DNA of 64,000 nucleotides, taken from contig MU839202.1 of assembly GCA_030685235.1 (NCBI GenBank), forward strand, positions 62,001 to 126,000, read 5' to 3'. Origin of the DNA: Copromyces sp. CBS 386.78. Taxonomy: Eukaryota; Ascomycota; Sordariomycetes; Sordariales; Sordariaceae. Every line of letters begins with the position of its first letter. The first letter of the stretch is position 1. The notes beneath the pieces were generated by a model that was not told the origin of the DNA, searched no databases, and worked only from the letters and a program-made list of their open reading frames with translations. The position numbers were made by a program, and so were the translations under genes. Positions 12,490 through 25,700 of this stretch are shown one piece after another.

Positions 12490-15400
12490 TCACCGACCGC
12501 CTAACGCCTACCGCGGACTAATGCCTGACAACCCGAGATGCTTCTGTATGATGGCGCTTAGGTGCCATTGGCATGTTGGAACAAGGCTTTGTGTTAGCAT
12601 ACTTGTGAGAGATGCTCATGGTCCTTTTGACGCAATGTAGGTTGATATGTTTTCCCTCTAAGTCGTTCGTTTGAGGGATGGTTGATGACCCGGCGGTGCG
12701 GGGATGTGCATTCAGTTTGATTGAGGCTGAGTTCGAACGACATCATGCGGCTGGTTAGGCACATGTTATTCATTCATCCGCCCATCCGGATCCTTCGTGG
12801 GCAGCACGCTATCGGAGAGGGGAAAAGGAAAGATGAAAGGAATGGAGGCTGTTTGAGATATGGCTCGGTGGCTTGCCAGGGTTTGGGCGGTCCAGACCTG
12901 TGATGTGATGTCGCATGGGTAGCGTGCGAAATCGACGACCTTTGGCCTCATCATACGAAAGACCCGATCCGAGAAGCATCATATCGTTTTAGCGATTACC
13001 GAATATATGTGTGTGACCATTTTCGAGTGCCCGACTACTGACGATTTTCCTTCCAAGCGGTTCTGGCGAAGTTAGCGCTCGCTTCTGGAAAGAAAAAAAG
13101 ACGCAAGAAACGCCGTTCGGCCAGTTGAAGAGACCAGTCGCTTTCGTGGACTCGAGACTGCGGGGAGCGGCTAAAAACAGCAACAGCACGTGCTGAATAA
13201 ACGCCAAGTTGATGAGGGGGTTGTCGTCGTCCGTTCCATGCCACTCCTTTGGGACCCTTCTCTTCAGGATGACTGCCGTCATCAACCGTTCGATACACCA
13301 AGATGATTCTTGAAAGCTTTGCCGGGGTTGACGACAGGAAATACTGATCCAAGTCCACAATTACGACCAACCATGACCAACTTCCAATTGCCTCAGAGCA
13401 CTCTAGCACCTACCTAGTTGAGATTACCGTCGTCGCGCGCAAGCTGAGCCGCTTACGCAGTATATCAGTCGCTCTCTTTGATAGGCCCAATGAGTACCGC
13501 ACAGTATGGTCATAGCCAGACATCCTGAGTGGCTTCGGAGGTTTCGCTTCGGTTGGGTACTTGGGAGAGGGTGGAAATCATATGGGAGCTTGAGAAAGCA
13601 CAAGACAAGGCAACACAAGACGAGAAAGACCAGACAGACAGCGCAATTCGCCATCGGAGGCCAAGACAGCCCAAGATCGCAGTCGAACCTCGACCCCAAC
13701 TTCTCATTCTCCCAAAGTCCAGTCCGAACTGAAAAGTGAAGGCCCCCAAAGTTGCCAAGGTCGCCCAACTTCCTCAAGACCCCAGAATATGTGGAGAGGG
13801 TGACAAGAGAACCCCCGGTCCCTTATCCCGATGCCGATTGGTTCTGCATGCATCGTTTCCAATTCGTCGTCGTCGTCGGAGCGTCCAGGGCACTCAGTGG
13901 GTGAGTGGATATGCGGGTCAATCATTCATAGCGGATCACCTCATGGGACCGCACGGTGAGGAGGACGGGAGCTTCGTCTTCAGTTCTTCTTCCATTGCTC
14001 ATTACTCGTCGGTTATAGGTGGATGTGGGCGAGGAGAGGCGGTTGGCTGGCGAAGCGGATCCACCTAACCGACGAGTACTGTAACCGTTCGAGTCAGAAC
14101 CGACCACTTTCTCAATCTCACCTGCGTCCGTATGGTCGCTTTATTGTCCACTTCCACTGTCCGATATTCTGGGTCCCGTCATCGAAGTATTGGTTTCGAG
14201 AAGTGTCGGGATCCAGGGTAGACACGGTAGAGGGAATCGATGCAGAGTTTACCGAATCAGAGAGTGCGAATCGAGTGCCAATCTTGAAGGCTCTAGCGTA
14301 GTGTAATTGTCCGATTTGTGCAACCTAAACGCAGCCCGAACTGGGAGCTTTCAACCGCTGCATCTCTGACTGGAACGGACGGGATCCATCCTCATCCCTA
14401 TCGCAAGGAAGCAGCAATGGAAAGAGGAGGCTCATCCTCACAACGCGGCATCCTCGCATCCCCGCCCTTTTTGGGGAGTCCTTTGGGAGTTGGGGGGAAG
14501 TCGCCCGCCTGCCTCAGCATGGTGGGGTTCTTGAGATTACAGTACCTCCCGGCCGTTCATGTGCTGAACTTGGTTGAACTGCCTGCCCGGGTTTCGTGCG
14601 TAAGGTAGAGGTACTCTACCCTTTGTCATTGAGTAGCACCTGTACTGTTTCTTTTGCCAGCCATCAGGGTTCTTGGTTTTATGGTTTATTGAGCCGAGTG
14701 AAACGCCTTTTGTTCAATGAGGGGTGAAAAGCGAGATGGAAAAGCGTTGAGATGGATCAGTCTTGTGCTGCAGTAGGTATGTAACCTTGAAACATTGAAA
14801 CAGAGAGAATGGGAAGATGACATTGGGAGTCGAAAGGGCAGCAACGAAGTCCCCACCATTGTCCCCCACCCACATCATCATTGCCGTCGCTGCCCTGGCG
14901 GCGCCTGTCTCGTCCCTTCTCTAAGGTATCAAACTGCATGCTTGTAGTGTGGTTGCTGCGCTGGAGCATTGTGGGTCTCAACTTCGGTTCCTCCTGAAAG
15001 CGGAGGCGCGGCGTTGACAGGTCTTTCGATATCGAGGGGTTCCCGTTCTTGTCATTGCCGATGTCCACTGCCAGTTCTGGATGTCTGGCTCGAGTCGTCG
15101 ACGAGTCCTGTGCTTTCCCATCTCCCTCATCCACTTTTTGTCTCTCACAGTTCCTTTCCATCCACACAGCACTGCAATAATTATAGCTACAGTGACAGCT
15201 GTGGTGCCATGTACACGTACTTTGTACGGTATGCTGGGTATCTCAGTTTCCAGGCTTGTGGCACTGCACCTGGTACTGGCAACTGACAGCACTGCGCTCG
15301 GTCGGTGCCAATGGAATCTGCCAATCCAAGTTCCTGCCCGTCGAGACGTGGCTCCGTGGGTAGGTGCAATGTTGTCATGTACATGTAAGTAGGTAGGTTA

Positions 15401-17327
15401 GAAGCTACAGTACGACGGTGCCAGCCAGCCATATCTCGCATGTCGTTCCTCTAAAACGCTCAGGCGCCGCCGCATGGACGGGGCAGACGGGATCGGTACG
15501 GAAAAAGGAGCCTCACAAGCCCCCTCAACCACTCTCTCGGGCTGTGCCTCCCTCCGTCCCAGCTTAATCGCACGAACCGGCGGACGGACTGACAACAGCG
15601 GGCACCCACCTGTTCAATCAAAGAGGCATACTGGCATGGGTAGTCCCCATCAAAGCCAACTCTGGCTGCTTGGACACAAGAGTTCATCAGGTCTCGCCGC
15701 ATCTTCCTTCTCCTCACTTACAAGATCCATCATTCACCTTATACTCCACAACAAGCATTCTCAGCTGGCTGGCCCTTAAGTCGATTCTTGTAAAGCCGCG
15801 GGACTTGAGGGTCGTCGACATTCCCAAACATCGCCATCCTCAACGACTGGGAAATCTATCAGCGACGACGCCATCCTTTCTTTATATGTCTCAAGCCGGG
15901 AGAGACCTTGGCACTCTTGGATGAGACCCCTGATCATTTCCATGCCTTGAGCCGGGCCTCAGTTCCCCTAGCAACATTACCGGAGGGAGCTGTGCTAACG
16001 AGCCGGGCGAACCACAGCTCTCAGCTGTCACGGTGCCCAGTCGCATTTTACTCCAACTGGGTCCCTTCAGACTCCCCCTCCCCGCCTCCACTCTTTTAGC
16101 TCTGGTCGCACTGGGCATCAGCCAGTGGAGTTGGTGAGTGGGCAGCTGCACCTGCACCTCCCCCAGCTCCCATCCTTCATCGCATCGGACTGTTGCACCT
16201 TACAACGACTGGGATCCCGCTCTGAAACTGAATCTGATTTCCCCGGGCTGGCCCTCTTCCTTACACCCTTGCAACCTTCTTCCCAGGTTGTGGGTGGCTG
16301 TCACTGCCTTGCGGCTTAAACCGTTAACGATCCCCCATACCATCCACCCCAATCTTGGACGAATCCTCCACTGCCTCGCTACCCTCTGTGCCTCTCCACG
16401 TTTCCCGACCCACGATCACCACCAGAGCGGCCGCAAAAAGAGACCGGACGGAAGCAACGGTGTGGGAATCTCCGGACCAAAAAAAGACTCGGTGGCCTCA
16501 CCTGGCTACTTATACACAAGTTGGACTGGACGACTCCTGGTTGGTAGGTAGCCAAGGTAACCACGGAATACGGCTTACCTTGACCTTGCACACTAAAGAG
16601 GTACCCTTGTGTCCCCATCGTGTCTGCCATCCCATCGCTCTGGCTGCTGCTTCAAATCTCCCTCCTTTTCTACCTTGTCCCGGATATCCACCAGCCGTTG
16701 CTGTCAGGGCCTTGAGCCGCATTCCGCGCCTTCAGCTTCCCCAGACGCCCAGCCCCCCCTCCCGCTTCCACTGTCCCATTTGGTTGTTCCATCTGGCTCG
16801 GGCTTGCAATTTACAAACCCCCGCTCAATCAAATCAGTCACGAGGCTGCTCCCGCTTGCCTGATCCCCCCAGCGTCGCGTTCTCACACGCCCTTTCCGAT
16901 CTGCTTTGCGACTTCGACCTGGGCCCTCTCCCCGCTAAACTCCTTACCACACCACATACCACACACCCCGGGCTGCTTCTTGCGGCTCTTACATGCCCGC
17001 CGCCCTACGCTGCCGTTCGCCAGCGCATGGTCACAGCTGCGCGCGAACTCACATCTCCGATACTTCGACTTCGACTTTACCAGGACCGCTGTTGGGAGCC
17101 CTCGGGAAGGGCTTTGTTGACGGGGATTAAGGAACAATCGGGGCGAACTATACGGCCGGTGACCTACGAGTGGTTGCTACAAGAGGTGGAAAGACAAACT
17201 TGTCTGCAGCGCATGACGGGCGACCTACGGTCTACGGATCACAACATCCACGTGTCGGCCCGATCTTCGATGGCGAACTGAGAGTACGTTCATTCCGCGA
17301 GCGAGAGCACCGACGACACGCGAAATT
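12490..17327. other. Long intergenic/leader region upstream of the zinc-finger gene
   Basis: This 4.8-kb space holds the 3' UTR of the kinase gene and, by position, the promoter and probably a long 5' leader of the zinc-finger factor. A 308-codon open frame at 16355-17281 starts without ATG, is Pro/Ser-rich and stops 46 nt before the factor's ATG; it resembles leader sequence with upstream frames rather than a gene. A strong imperfect hairpin lies at 14003-14078. No conserved gene was recognised. Confidence 0.5.
14003..14078. repeat. Imperfect inverted repeat (hairpin), arms about 20 bp
   Basis: The left arm at 14003-14024 reads TACTCGTCGGTTATAGGTGG plus AT. The right arm at 14059-14078 is the reverse complement apart from a 2-nt bulge. 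The loop is 34 nt. It lies in non-coding DNA with no gene over it. It could be the remnant of a small inverted-repeat element or a structured piece of a leader RNA. Confidence 0.75.
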
Positions 17328-19017
17328 ATGAGTACGACGGCCGCTTCCACTCTTGCCTACGATCCCACTGGAGATCGCTACGATCCAGATGAGGTACTAC
17401 TAGCCCAGAATAGCCCGTTGATGAAGCCCTATCACCCCCAGCTTGGCCCACCAACGAGCTCGCTGGACGAGTTCCCATACCCCAAAGTCAGTCCTCCTTC
17501 CAGTCCGAGAAACAAAAGGTCTGATCGTCACCGCATAAAGTCAAGACCGAGTCAGGGTGATGCCGTCTTGCTTCACATGCTTGACGGAGGGAGACGCCCA
17601 GAAATTGCGATTCAAGCCGGCCTCCAAGCCTTGCCATCAGAGCATTCCGATACCGACAGAGACGACTCCCTGGAGCCCGACAGCCCGTGCGATTCCTCCA
17701 TGGATGGTAATGAAATCATTCAAAGCCCTCACTTCAACGGGGAAGACCGCGATGACGTTGAACACCTCCACCTAAGCCTTCAACGTCGAAACATGTCGGC
17801 CGAGCATTCCAGGGAGGTCGATACCGGTGGTGGCTTTGATAGCTTGCAGTCGTTGGCAGCCGGTGCCTTGGGCGTGGTTCAAAACCTCAGCACTCCCAGT
17901 GTCAAGCAGGAAGAGGCAGATGCAGGTCCTACGCCGCCAATCACCGAACACGATACCATCAAGGAGAGCGCACCATCGGCGACGATTCAATCAACCATAG
18001 CGGCGAGGCGAGCGGAGGCGGATAAGGATAGAGACAGGTTAACCCAGCCTGCGATGCTGACTCCCTATAGCCCACGAGGAGTCGCCTTTTCACCCCCAGA
18101 GCCCGGAAGCATCCCTTCGATTACTTCACCTACGAACCCCCTGACACCCAATAGTCTACCCGAAGGCTTACCGCCAATCCAACCGACCTCCCCAGTGTTT
18201 GAAGGGGCCTCACAGCAGACACTTCCATCCATCAGGGATTCCCTAGGAGTGGCGGATCTCAATCAGCTGTCCCGTCCGATCATTGAGCGCAGTCCACACC
18301 AACCTTTTCCCGGTTCTCCTCCAGGTTTTCCAAGTCTATTGTCGTATACAAACCACGCATCGCCGCCACAATCGGCCGCCGACCCGTACCGCCGGGAGCC
18401 TGTCTCGCCGTACTACTTCTCTCAAGGGAATGGCATACAGCGGCCACACGATTATGCCAGCGGCTCAGAACTCTCAGCCCCGGATCATTCGCGCAGTCAT
18501 ATGAATCACTCCGCAACATCACCCGGATCCATAGCCGACCGAATGAGCATCGATGGCCTAACGAGCCATACGGGCACTTATATTTGCAAATTCCAGGGTT
18601 GCAATGCCGCGCCGTTCCAGACGCAGTACTTGCTCAACTCGCACGCAAATGTTCACTCATCTGCGAGACCTCATTACTGTCCCGTACCAGGGTGTTCTCG
18701 AGGCGAAGGTGGAAGGGGATTCAAGCGCAAGAACGAGATGATTCGGCATGGGTTGGTCCATGACTCACCGGGCTATGTGTGCCCGTTCTGTCCCGACCGA
18801 GAGCACAAATACCCCCGTCCCGATAACCTCCAAAGGTAGGCGTTAGTACCTAAATGAGCTTCGGCCCGCGGGAACTAAATGCTAACACTGAAACTGCAGA
18901 CATGTACGAGTACACCACACTGATAAGGACAAAGACGATCCTCTTTTACGAGAAGTCCTTGCTCAGCGCCCTGACGGCCCTAGTCGTGGCCGGAGACGAA
19001 GAGGTGGGCCAAACTGA
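17328..19017 (+). CDS. C2H2 zinc-finger transcription factor
   Basis: Predicted nuclear DNA-binding protein of 541 aa from two exons, 17328-18835 and 18900-19017. The intron (donor GTAGGC, CTAAC, acceptor CTGCAG) joins AG to A, so the third finger reads LQRHVRVHHTDKD. About 415 residues of Ser/Pro-rich disordered sequence come first. Three fingers follow at roughly residues 420-510: CKFQGC...H-x3-H, CPVPGC...H-x3-H with a Gly-rich finger loop, and CPFC...H-x4-H. The tail is basic (GPSRGRRRRGG), a likely nuclear localisation signal. Such cysteine spacing is common in filamentous-ascomycete regulators, but I cannot name an ortholog. The long upstream region suggests elaborate control; that is inference. 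Confidence 0.88.
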
Positions 19018-19656
19018 ACTCGGCCATCCCCCAACACCGTGTTGTCAACACACACATTTTCCTTGCTTATGTAGATTCTTCTTTTCTTCGTTACCCCCTT
19101 TTCCCCTTCACTTCCACCACTTATTGCTTGTCTTTGGTGTTTGCCGCCTGATGGGTGTACATAGGCAGGAAACTTGTTACAGCAGGGGCTATTACTACGG
19201 CACAAAGAGGACGCATATGCGTGGTTTGACCCTGGTGTGGTCGGCTATGTTTTTGTTTCTCTTCCTTCCTTTTCATACCGGCCATTTTTTTGTTGTCGAT
19301 CACAAGCAAAGGAGGATTTGATTTTCTTTCGGCAAGGCAAGAAAGCGAGGAAACAAGACCAAGAAGAGCTGCAGCTGTCTGTCATCTTTGTGGAACTTGA
19401 ACCTCCTTTTACCGCATGTCACCACCCCCTTTACCACAACACTCACTCACTTTAACCCCCGCCTTCTCATCTTTTGTAACCCTTTCTTCTTGCGACTTAT
19501 ACTTCGTCGATACGTTTTGTTTGCTTTCAGCGGGGTATTTTGCCAATCAGCCCCCCCTCTTTGGTTTTTGTCGAATTTTTCATGGCGTCATGGAGTTGCT
19601 GCTTGCTGGCTGCACATCATATACCACTAGTCTGCGAATCTTTATACCACACATGT

Positions 19657-19689
<33 letters not shown>

Positions 19690-21247
19690 TGGTTGTTGTT
19701 GATGTATCTTTTGTTACTTTACCCACTTTACTTCACTTCAACTTCTCTTCGATATGTCATAGGGCCCCTTTAGTTGGCCTCCTTTTTTATGTTGGAGTGT
19801 TGGGGAGTTTTGGTGTGAGAGAGGGAGAGAGAGACGATCAAGCCAAAGCAAACCACCTCCTACCCATTTTTACCAAGAACAAATTCATTAGCACTTTTTG
19901 ATGGTGTTCATTCGAGTCTAGAATCTTAATTGCTTTCGATTCGTGGGAATTGTGTGCCTATTAGTCATACATGTAGTGTTGGTCTAACTTGAAGAAAGAT
20001 GGAAACGGGCGTAGGCAATGTTGAGAGGAAGGAAGTGCCCATGGGGGATAATCATACTGGCGTTGGAGACTACGAATACGCTGGGGAACAGGGCGGCCGG
20101 GCACATTCACGGGTTCAAGTCCGGATGAATATCATTATTGCGAAATTGAGTTTTGAACAAGTACAAGCTAGGTTAAATCGCATAAGAAGGTTCCCGAGCA
20201 GGAGGGGATATATCAACGTAATTCAAGCACATTGCTCTCAAGCGGCCGCCATGTGGACATATATGTGAAAAAGGGTTATCTCGTTTATACGAAGTGATCC
20301 TCCATCAATTTGTGCACACGGGATTCTTACCAATATACCGAGATCCATGACCAAGTCTAAGGAAGGATTCATCCACACAGTTGATAGTTCAAGGCGGGCC
20401 AATGTATGCATCTACCCGTTGGGGAGGCAGGTGGTCAGTGCCCTGTCTGTTCCCCAACTCTGCTCGGGTAAATTCCTTCCTCGGCTGAGGCCGACTGCCG
20501 TGGTGAGTGGTAAAAGGCACTTGCAGATTTGCAAAGTGCAGTCGTCATGCAGAATTCTCAGCCGCATTCCGCGTTCTCTACACCGCCAAAAAGCGAAATG
20601 CAGCGAGGAGGAAAAGGCCTGGAAGGAACGAAAACGCCTCAAGCTGTGACGCTGCAGCGAATGCGTTGAAACGCGGCTTGAAGACTTGACCCCCGCGCCG
20701 AGATATTTCAGTTCGCTTTCATTTGAGAAGAGGGTTCGATGGTCGGCTGCGGGCTGCAGGGTGTTGGGGAGGGTAAAGGACGGTGCCGGTCAGGAATTGG
20801 GAGCGGAAATAATGACAATTGTGGCCCGAGGCTATCATCACATAGCGGGTTGAAATGCTTTGGGGACGGTGCTGGCGAGCATAAAAATGATATTCGGTGA
20901 AGTGCACGGGAACCCAGCCCGTTTGGGCGTGTAAGTGAGTGGTGGCATGCGATACGATGCCTACCGTTCCTCAAGTTCAGCGATTTCGAAAGTGCAACTA
21001 TTGACAAGAAACAAAATGATAACCGAATTGAACAAAAAGAAAATATATCGTTTCAACGAGCCTTTTGTGACACTTGGAAGTCTTGTCGTCTGTTTAAGCC
21101 TTCTGATGTTTGTTAGTTCTCGAATTCAATGTTGCGCATGTTTCCAGGTTGCGCAGTTGGTGGTCAGGATGTTTGTCAGCATGTTGGGGCTTATAAGCCA
21201 AGCTCCAAATACGAATTACCAACGAATAACCACCAAGCAAGGTGATG
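19018..21247. other. Intergenic region between the zinc-finger gene and tRNA-Thr
   Basis: This contains the presumed 3' UTR of the zinc-finger gene and a (TTG)n microsatellite near 19655-19690. An 89-codon frame from ATG 19999 has no recognisable domain and is not called. Nothing else is supported. Confidence 0.45.
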
Positions 21248-21364
21248 GCCTGCTTAGCATAGTGGCTAATGCGTTGCACTTGTATAACCTTGTCCGCTCT
21301 TCGCAAGAACAGTGGGTATTGTCTCGACATGCAAAGATCACAGGTTCGATTCCTGTAGTAGGCA
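21248..21364 (+). tRNA. tRNA-Thr (anticodon UGU) with a 44-nt intron
   Basis: The acceptor stem GCCTGCT pairs with AGTAGGC (one G-T wobble), with discriminator A at 21364. The D arm is GCAT/ATGC, the anticodon stem TTGCA/TGCAA and the T arm ACAGG-TTCGATT-CCTGT. The anticodon loop is C-T-TGT-A before the intron and A after it. The intron spans 21285-21328, directly after position 37, the standard site for nuclear tRNA introns. A T-run just downstream (21367-21371) can stop RNA polymerase III. Confidence 0.93.
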
Positions 21365-22646
21365 TTCTTTTTGCACTTTTTTCAAGCGTCTTCGACCATC
21401 CCTTTTTGTTACCGACTTTTGCGTTGAGAGGTCTTTTATTTGTCATCTGCTTTTCTTCTCCGTTCATTAATGGTTTTGTCGACGAATTCGTGGATGATGA
21501 ATGGATGATGAATGAACGGATGGATGGGTGTTGAGCAGCGCTAGCTAGCTGCAGGATGGGAGATGGTAGGTAGTGTTTGGTGAGAAAGCATTTGAAGATA
21601 TCTCGAAGAGTTTTCTGAAGCCCAACTACCATAATCGTGGTTGATCCTTTTGTCATGATTTTTATGTATGATCCATCCACATTATTATCACCTCTTTCAC
21701 AACCGCAGAAAGTGATGATAGTACATACACACTTAACATCCAGATACGTATGCTGTGCTCTCGCTCCCAAAGACCATCATCGCACGGAGATACGCAGCAT
21801 CCACGGGAATCGCAGATCAAGGAGAGAAAATCTGAGTTCAAGATATAAGATGCACATAAAGAACAACAACAACAACAGTAACGGGCTGAAGGGGCTGCGA
21901 ATCTCTGACTCGAGTGTGAGTAAGCCCATCTTCCGAAGAACTGAGAGATAGGATAAATAAAGGTGGCCACACATCATCCGTCGGGCGAAGGAAGGATTGA
22001 TCATATGAGTCTAGGCAGTAATTTTAGTCCAAACCATATGTGAGCAACAACTCATCGACTTGGTTTCTTTCTTTACATCTACCAACCAGCAGCTAAAACA
22101 ATACGAAACAACCCACCGAGTCGTCACAGACAATTCACTCAAAAGTTCAAGAAAGAATATGGACGAAAGAAGATGAACGGAAAGCTTGTGTTATGTTGTT
22201 ATAAGAGGTTGCCCCATAAACACTATCGACCAAGTCACTAACTACACTATCACCGTCCACTAAACAAAGATCATCGCCAGTCCGTCAAGTCAAAAACCCG
22301 TAAGCATAACACAAAGTCTTGATAAGTAAGTATCCTATGTCAATGCCACGATACCTAAATCCACAACCATCCATCCCCATTCCTTTGACCATGAAAAAAA
22401 AAAAAATCCACCTGAAAACAGAACGTCATCCCGTCATCCCCGTGTCTTTCATCTTTCATCTCCGTTTCTTCGCTTATTCTCTGCTTTATGTTTATTCTTT
22501 TCCTTTCTTCTTCCTCTTTTGACTATCGAAAGTCATGCCATATGTATCGTAGGTTATGTATACAAAGACTACCAGTAATGGTAGTCTACTTAATCTGATC
22601 CATCCATCCGCCACTTTCTTCACCATCCATAGAGAACAGCCATCTA
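21365..22646. other. Intergenic region between tRNA-Thr and the SNF21 3' end
   Basis: No gene is recognised. The right part should carry the 3' UTR of the Snf21-like gene, including a poly-A run near 22395. Confidence 0.45.
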
Positions 22647-22733
22647 TTATTCTTCCGATGAATCGTCTTCATCCTCGCTAACATCGGAAAGACTACTGTT
22701 CTCTCTCTCCGCAGCCCGTAGCTGACGAGCCCG

Positions 22734-25700
22734 CTAATCCTCATCACCGGCTTCACTGCCCGCTCCGCTCGTGCCGTTCATCACCTGGCTAACGCTCATG
22801 CTGTTTACCACTGATGTCGGTGCCGTTCCGCCAGACGAGGAGGCAGCAGCGTTGTTGTAAGACGTTGAGCTAGACACGAGCTTGATCCTGGTTGGTTGAG
22901 TCGGTGCTGGCGCTGGCGCGGCAGATACCGACGATGGCTGAGGTGTCTCGGTAGAGTTGGTAACGCTGGAGGGGGCGACTGAGCCGTCCTTTGTTAAGAG
23001 TCCTCCGACGGAGAAGGACGAGGAGGAAGGGTCCTCGAGGGTGCGGAGTTCGGGGTGTTCGTTTAGCTCCCTTTCGAAATGAGCCTTGAAGTGAGCCTGA
23101 GACACGGTATGTTAGAAAACTGTTACGTGCTGTGGCAAAGAGCGGGAACAACATACCTCTATCCTGTTTGCATCCATGAAAATCATTGATGTGTCATCGT
23201 TGAACGTCCTGCAGTTGGTCACCAGCAGCTCCAAGTCCTTCCGCATATCCGAAAGCGAGTGGTAATCCTCCTTCTTCATCCTCTTTTCGATGTCCTTCAT
23301 GCAGATCGGGTTCGTGATCATGAGGTAGTAATCCGGCCATTCGCGCTTAGGCGGCAGCTTGACGAAAGGACCGATGATCAGCCTGGTGGGCGGGCCTTCA
23401 TCCTCGTCCTTATCGCCGTCTGGGTTCTCCTCAGGCGCATCATCCTCCACTTCAAGGTTCATCAATCCATCGTAGATCCGCCTCATGCTCTGCTGCAGCT
23501 TAGTGCGCATCTCTCCTGACATGCGGCCATCCCCATTTGATACCGCCTTGGGCCGACCACCGGGTCCGCGACGCTTCTTGGCGGCAGGAGGTTCATCATC
23601 ACCGTCCTCTCTTGGGCGCTTTTCGAGATTCTTGCTGCCAGGCTTGCGGCCACGCTTCTTGGGCGTCGGAACAGGTTCCGCTTCCTCAGTACTAGCGCGA
23701 CTAACCGATGGTGAGATATCCCCGACGGAACCTCCAGCACTGTTGATGATCGCCATCTTCTTGAGCCTGTTTTGTTCACGGCGTTCCTTGCGAGCTGCCT
23801 TACGGGCCGCAGCAGCCTCCGGCGAATCGTCGTCGTCGTCCACCGCCATGAGCCACTGCTCTTCTGTGAGGCCGTCGTCGTACTTGACCTTTGTGCGCTC
23901 ACGAGCTCCACGACCAAGAGAAACAGCTTCTTCTTCCTCAATAGGGTTGCCATCCTGAAGGTAAATATCGGGCAGTTCCTTCTCAGCCATGAGGCGAGGA
24001 ATACCCTTGCAACCCGGCAACGTACCGTAGAGCGGATCGCGAGCTCTTTCATCGTCAAGCTGCTGGAACGTGACCAATTCATCTTCGTTACGGGCCAGAA
24101 TCATGTTGAGTTCCTCGTCGTCCATCTCTTCCTGCTCACCAACCTCCGCCATGTCTGCCGTTTCAAGCAAAGTCCTGAGCATGGCATCACGATCGGTTTC
24201 GGAGGACTTGTTATCGAAACGACCGGCCTGAATGACCTTTCCGTCCATGTCGAGCTTGAATCTGGCACGCTCCAAGATCTTTTCTTCCACCGAGGCCGAA
24301 CTGATGAGACGCAAAATACGCACTTCGTTCTTCTGGCCGATACGATGGGCACGATCCTGAGCCTGTAAATCCTGATGAGGGTTCCAATCTGAGTCGTAAA
24401 TGATGACGGTATCGGCAGTCTGCAAGTTGAGACCCAAACCACCAGCACGAGTGGACAGAAGGAACATGAAGTAAGGCGAGTCGGGGGCGTTGAAAAGCCT
24501 CAAGAGTTCGGAACGGTCCTCGGCCTTGGTCGTACCATCAAGCCGAAGATACTGAATGCCGCGGAACCTGAGGAAATCCTCCATAATGTCCATAATAGCG
24601 GTCATTTGGAAAAACATCAGGACACGATGGCCCGTTGCCTTATACTTTGGCAGCACACGGTCCAGAAGCTCAAACTTACCGGCCGTTCTCCACAACAGGT
24701 CGTTGCTGGTGTTGGTCGGGTTCATTTGGTTCTCGACTTCGTCAAACACAAACGGATGGTTGCAGAGCTTGCGGAGCTGCATGATCATGTTGCTCAAACC
24801 ACGAGCACCAGTCTTGCCTCCCTTTCCATCGCTGACAAGAATCTTTTGGTGGGTAACCATCTGCTTGTACAGACGTTGCTGCAGTGCCGAGAACTTGCAC
24901 TTGATGACCTTTTCCGTCTTGTCCGGCAGATCCTTTTCGACATCCTTTTTGAGACGACGCAGCAAGAAGGGCCGCAGCACCTTGTGTAGACGACGAATGA
25001 CGAGAATCTGCTCTTCTTCTGTGAGTTCCATCTTGTCTTGCCCACCTGTGTTGGCGAAAGGAGTGTTGAACCATTCATCAAAGGTCTTAGCTGATTTGAA
25101 GATGTTCGGCAGGACGAAGTTGAGCATGGACCACAGTTCGGCAAGGTTATTTTGCAAGGGGGTGCCCGTGAGAATCAAGCGGAATCGGGTGCTGTAAAAC
25201 TGCTGGATGGTAGCGCTCAGCTTGGAGTTAGCGTTCTTCATACGATGTCCTTCATCGATAATCATGTGGAACCACTTGATCTTGCTCAACAGCGGACGAT
25301 CCTTGATGATGTATTCGTATGTCGTAAGCAAGACCTGGAATTCACCACGGCGGATCTTCTCCTGCTGCAGCTTGCGGGTATTGGGAGGACCCTTGTAGAC
25401 GATCTTGGAGACGGATGGCGCCCACTTATCGAATTCGAGGTTCCAGTTGGTGAGCGTACTGAGCGGAACAATGACGAGGTATGGCCCATTCTGCTGCTTC
25501 CTCTCGATGAGGTACGTGACCAAACTGATTGTCTGAATAGTTTTTCCAAGACCCATTTCGTCGGCCAGGATGCCGTTGAGGTTGTTGTTGTAGAGCGACA
25601 ACATCCACTGCAGACCCTTGATTTGGTACTCCTTGAGCTGGCCACCGACCAGAATGCTGGCCTGTTCCGTGACCTCTTCCTTGATTCTGTGGGCAACGGC

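Noticed and set aside
20100..20130. GGTTCAAGTCC-like tRNA T-arm
   Set aside because: No paired stem and no upstream tRNA arms could be found.
19999..20268. 89-codon frame as a small gene
   Set aside because: It has an ATG but no domain or other support; it may be chance.
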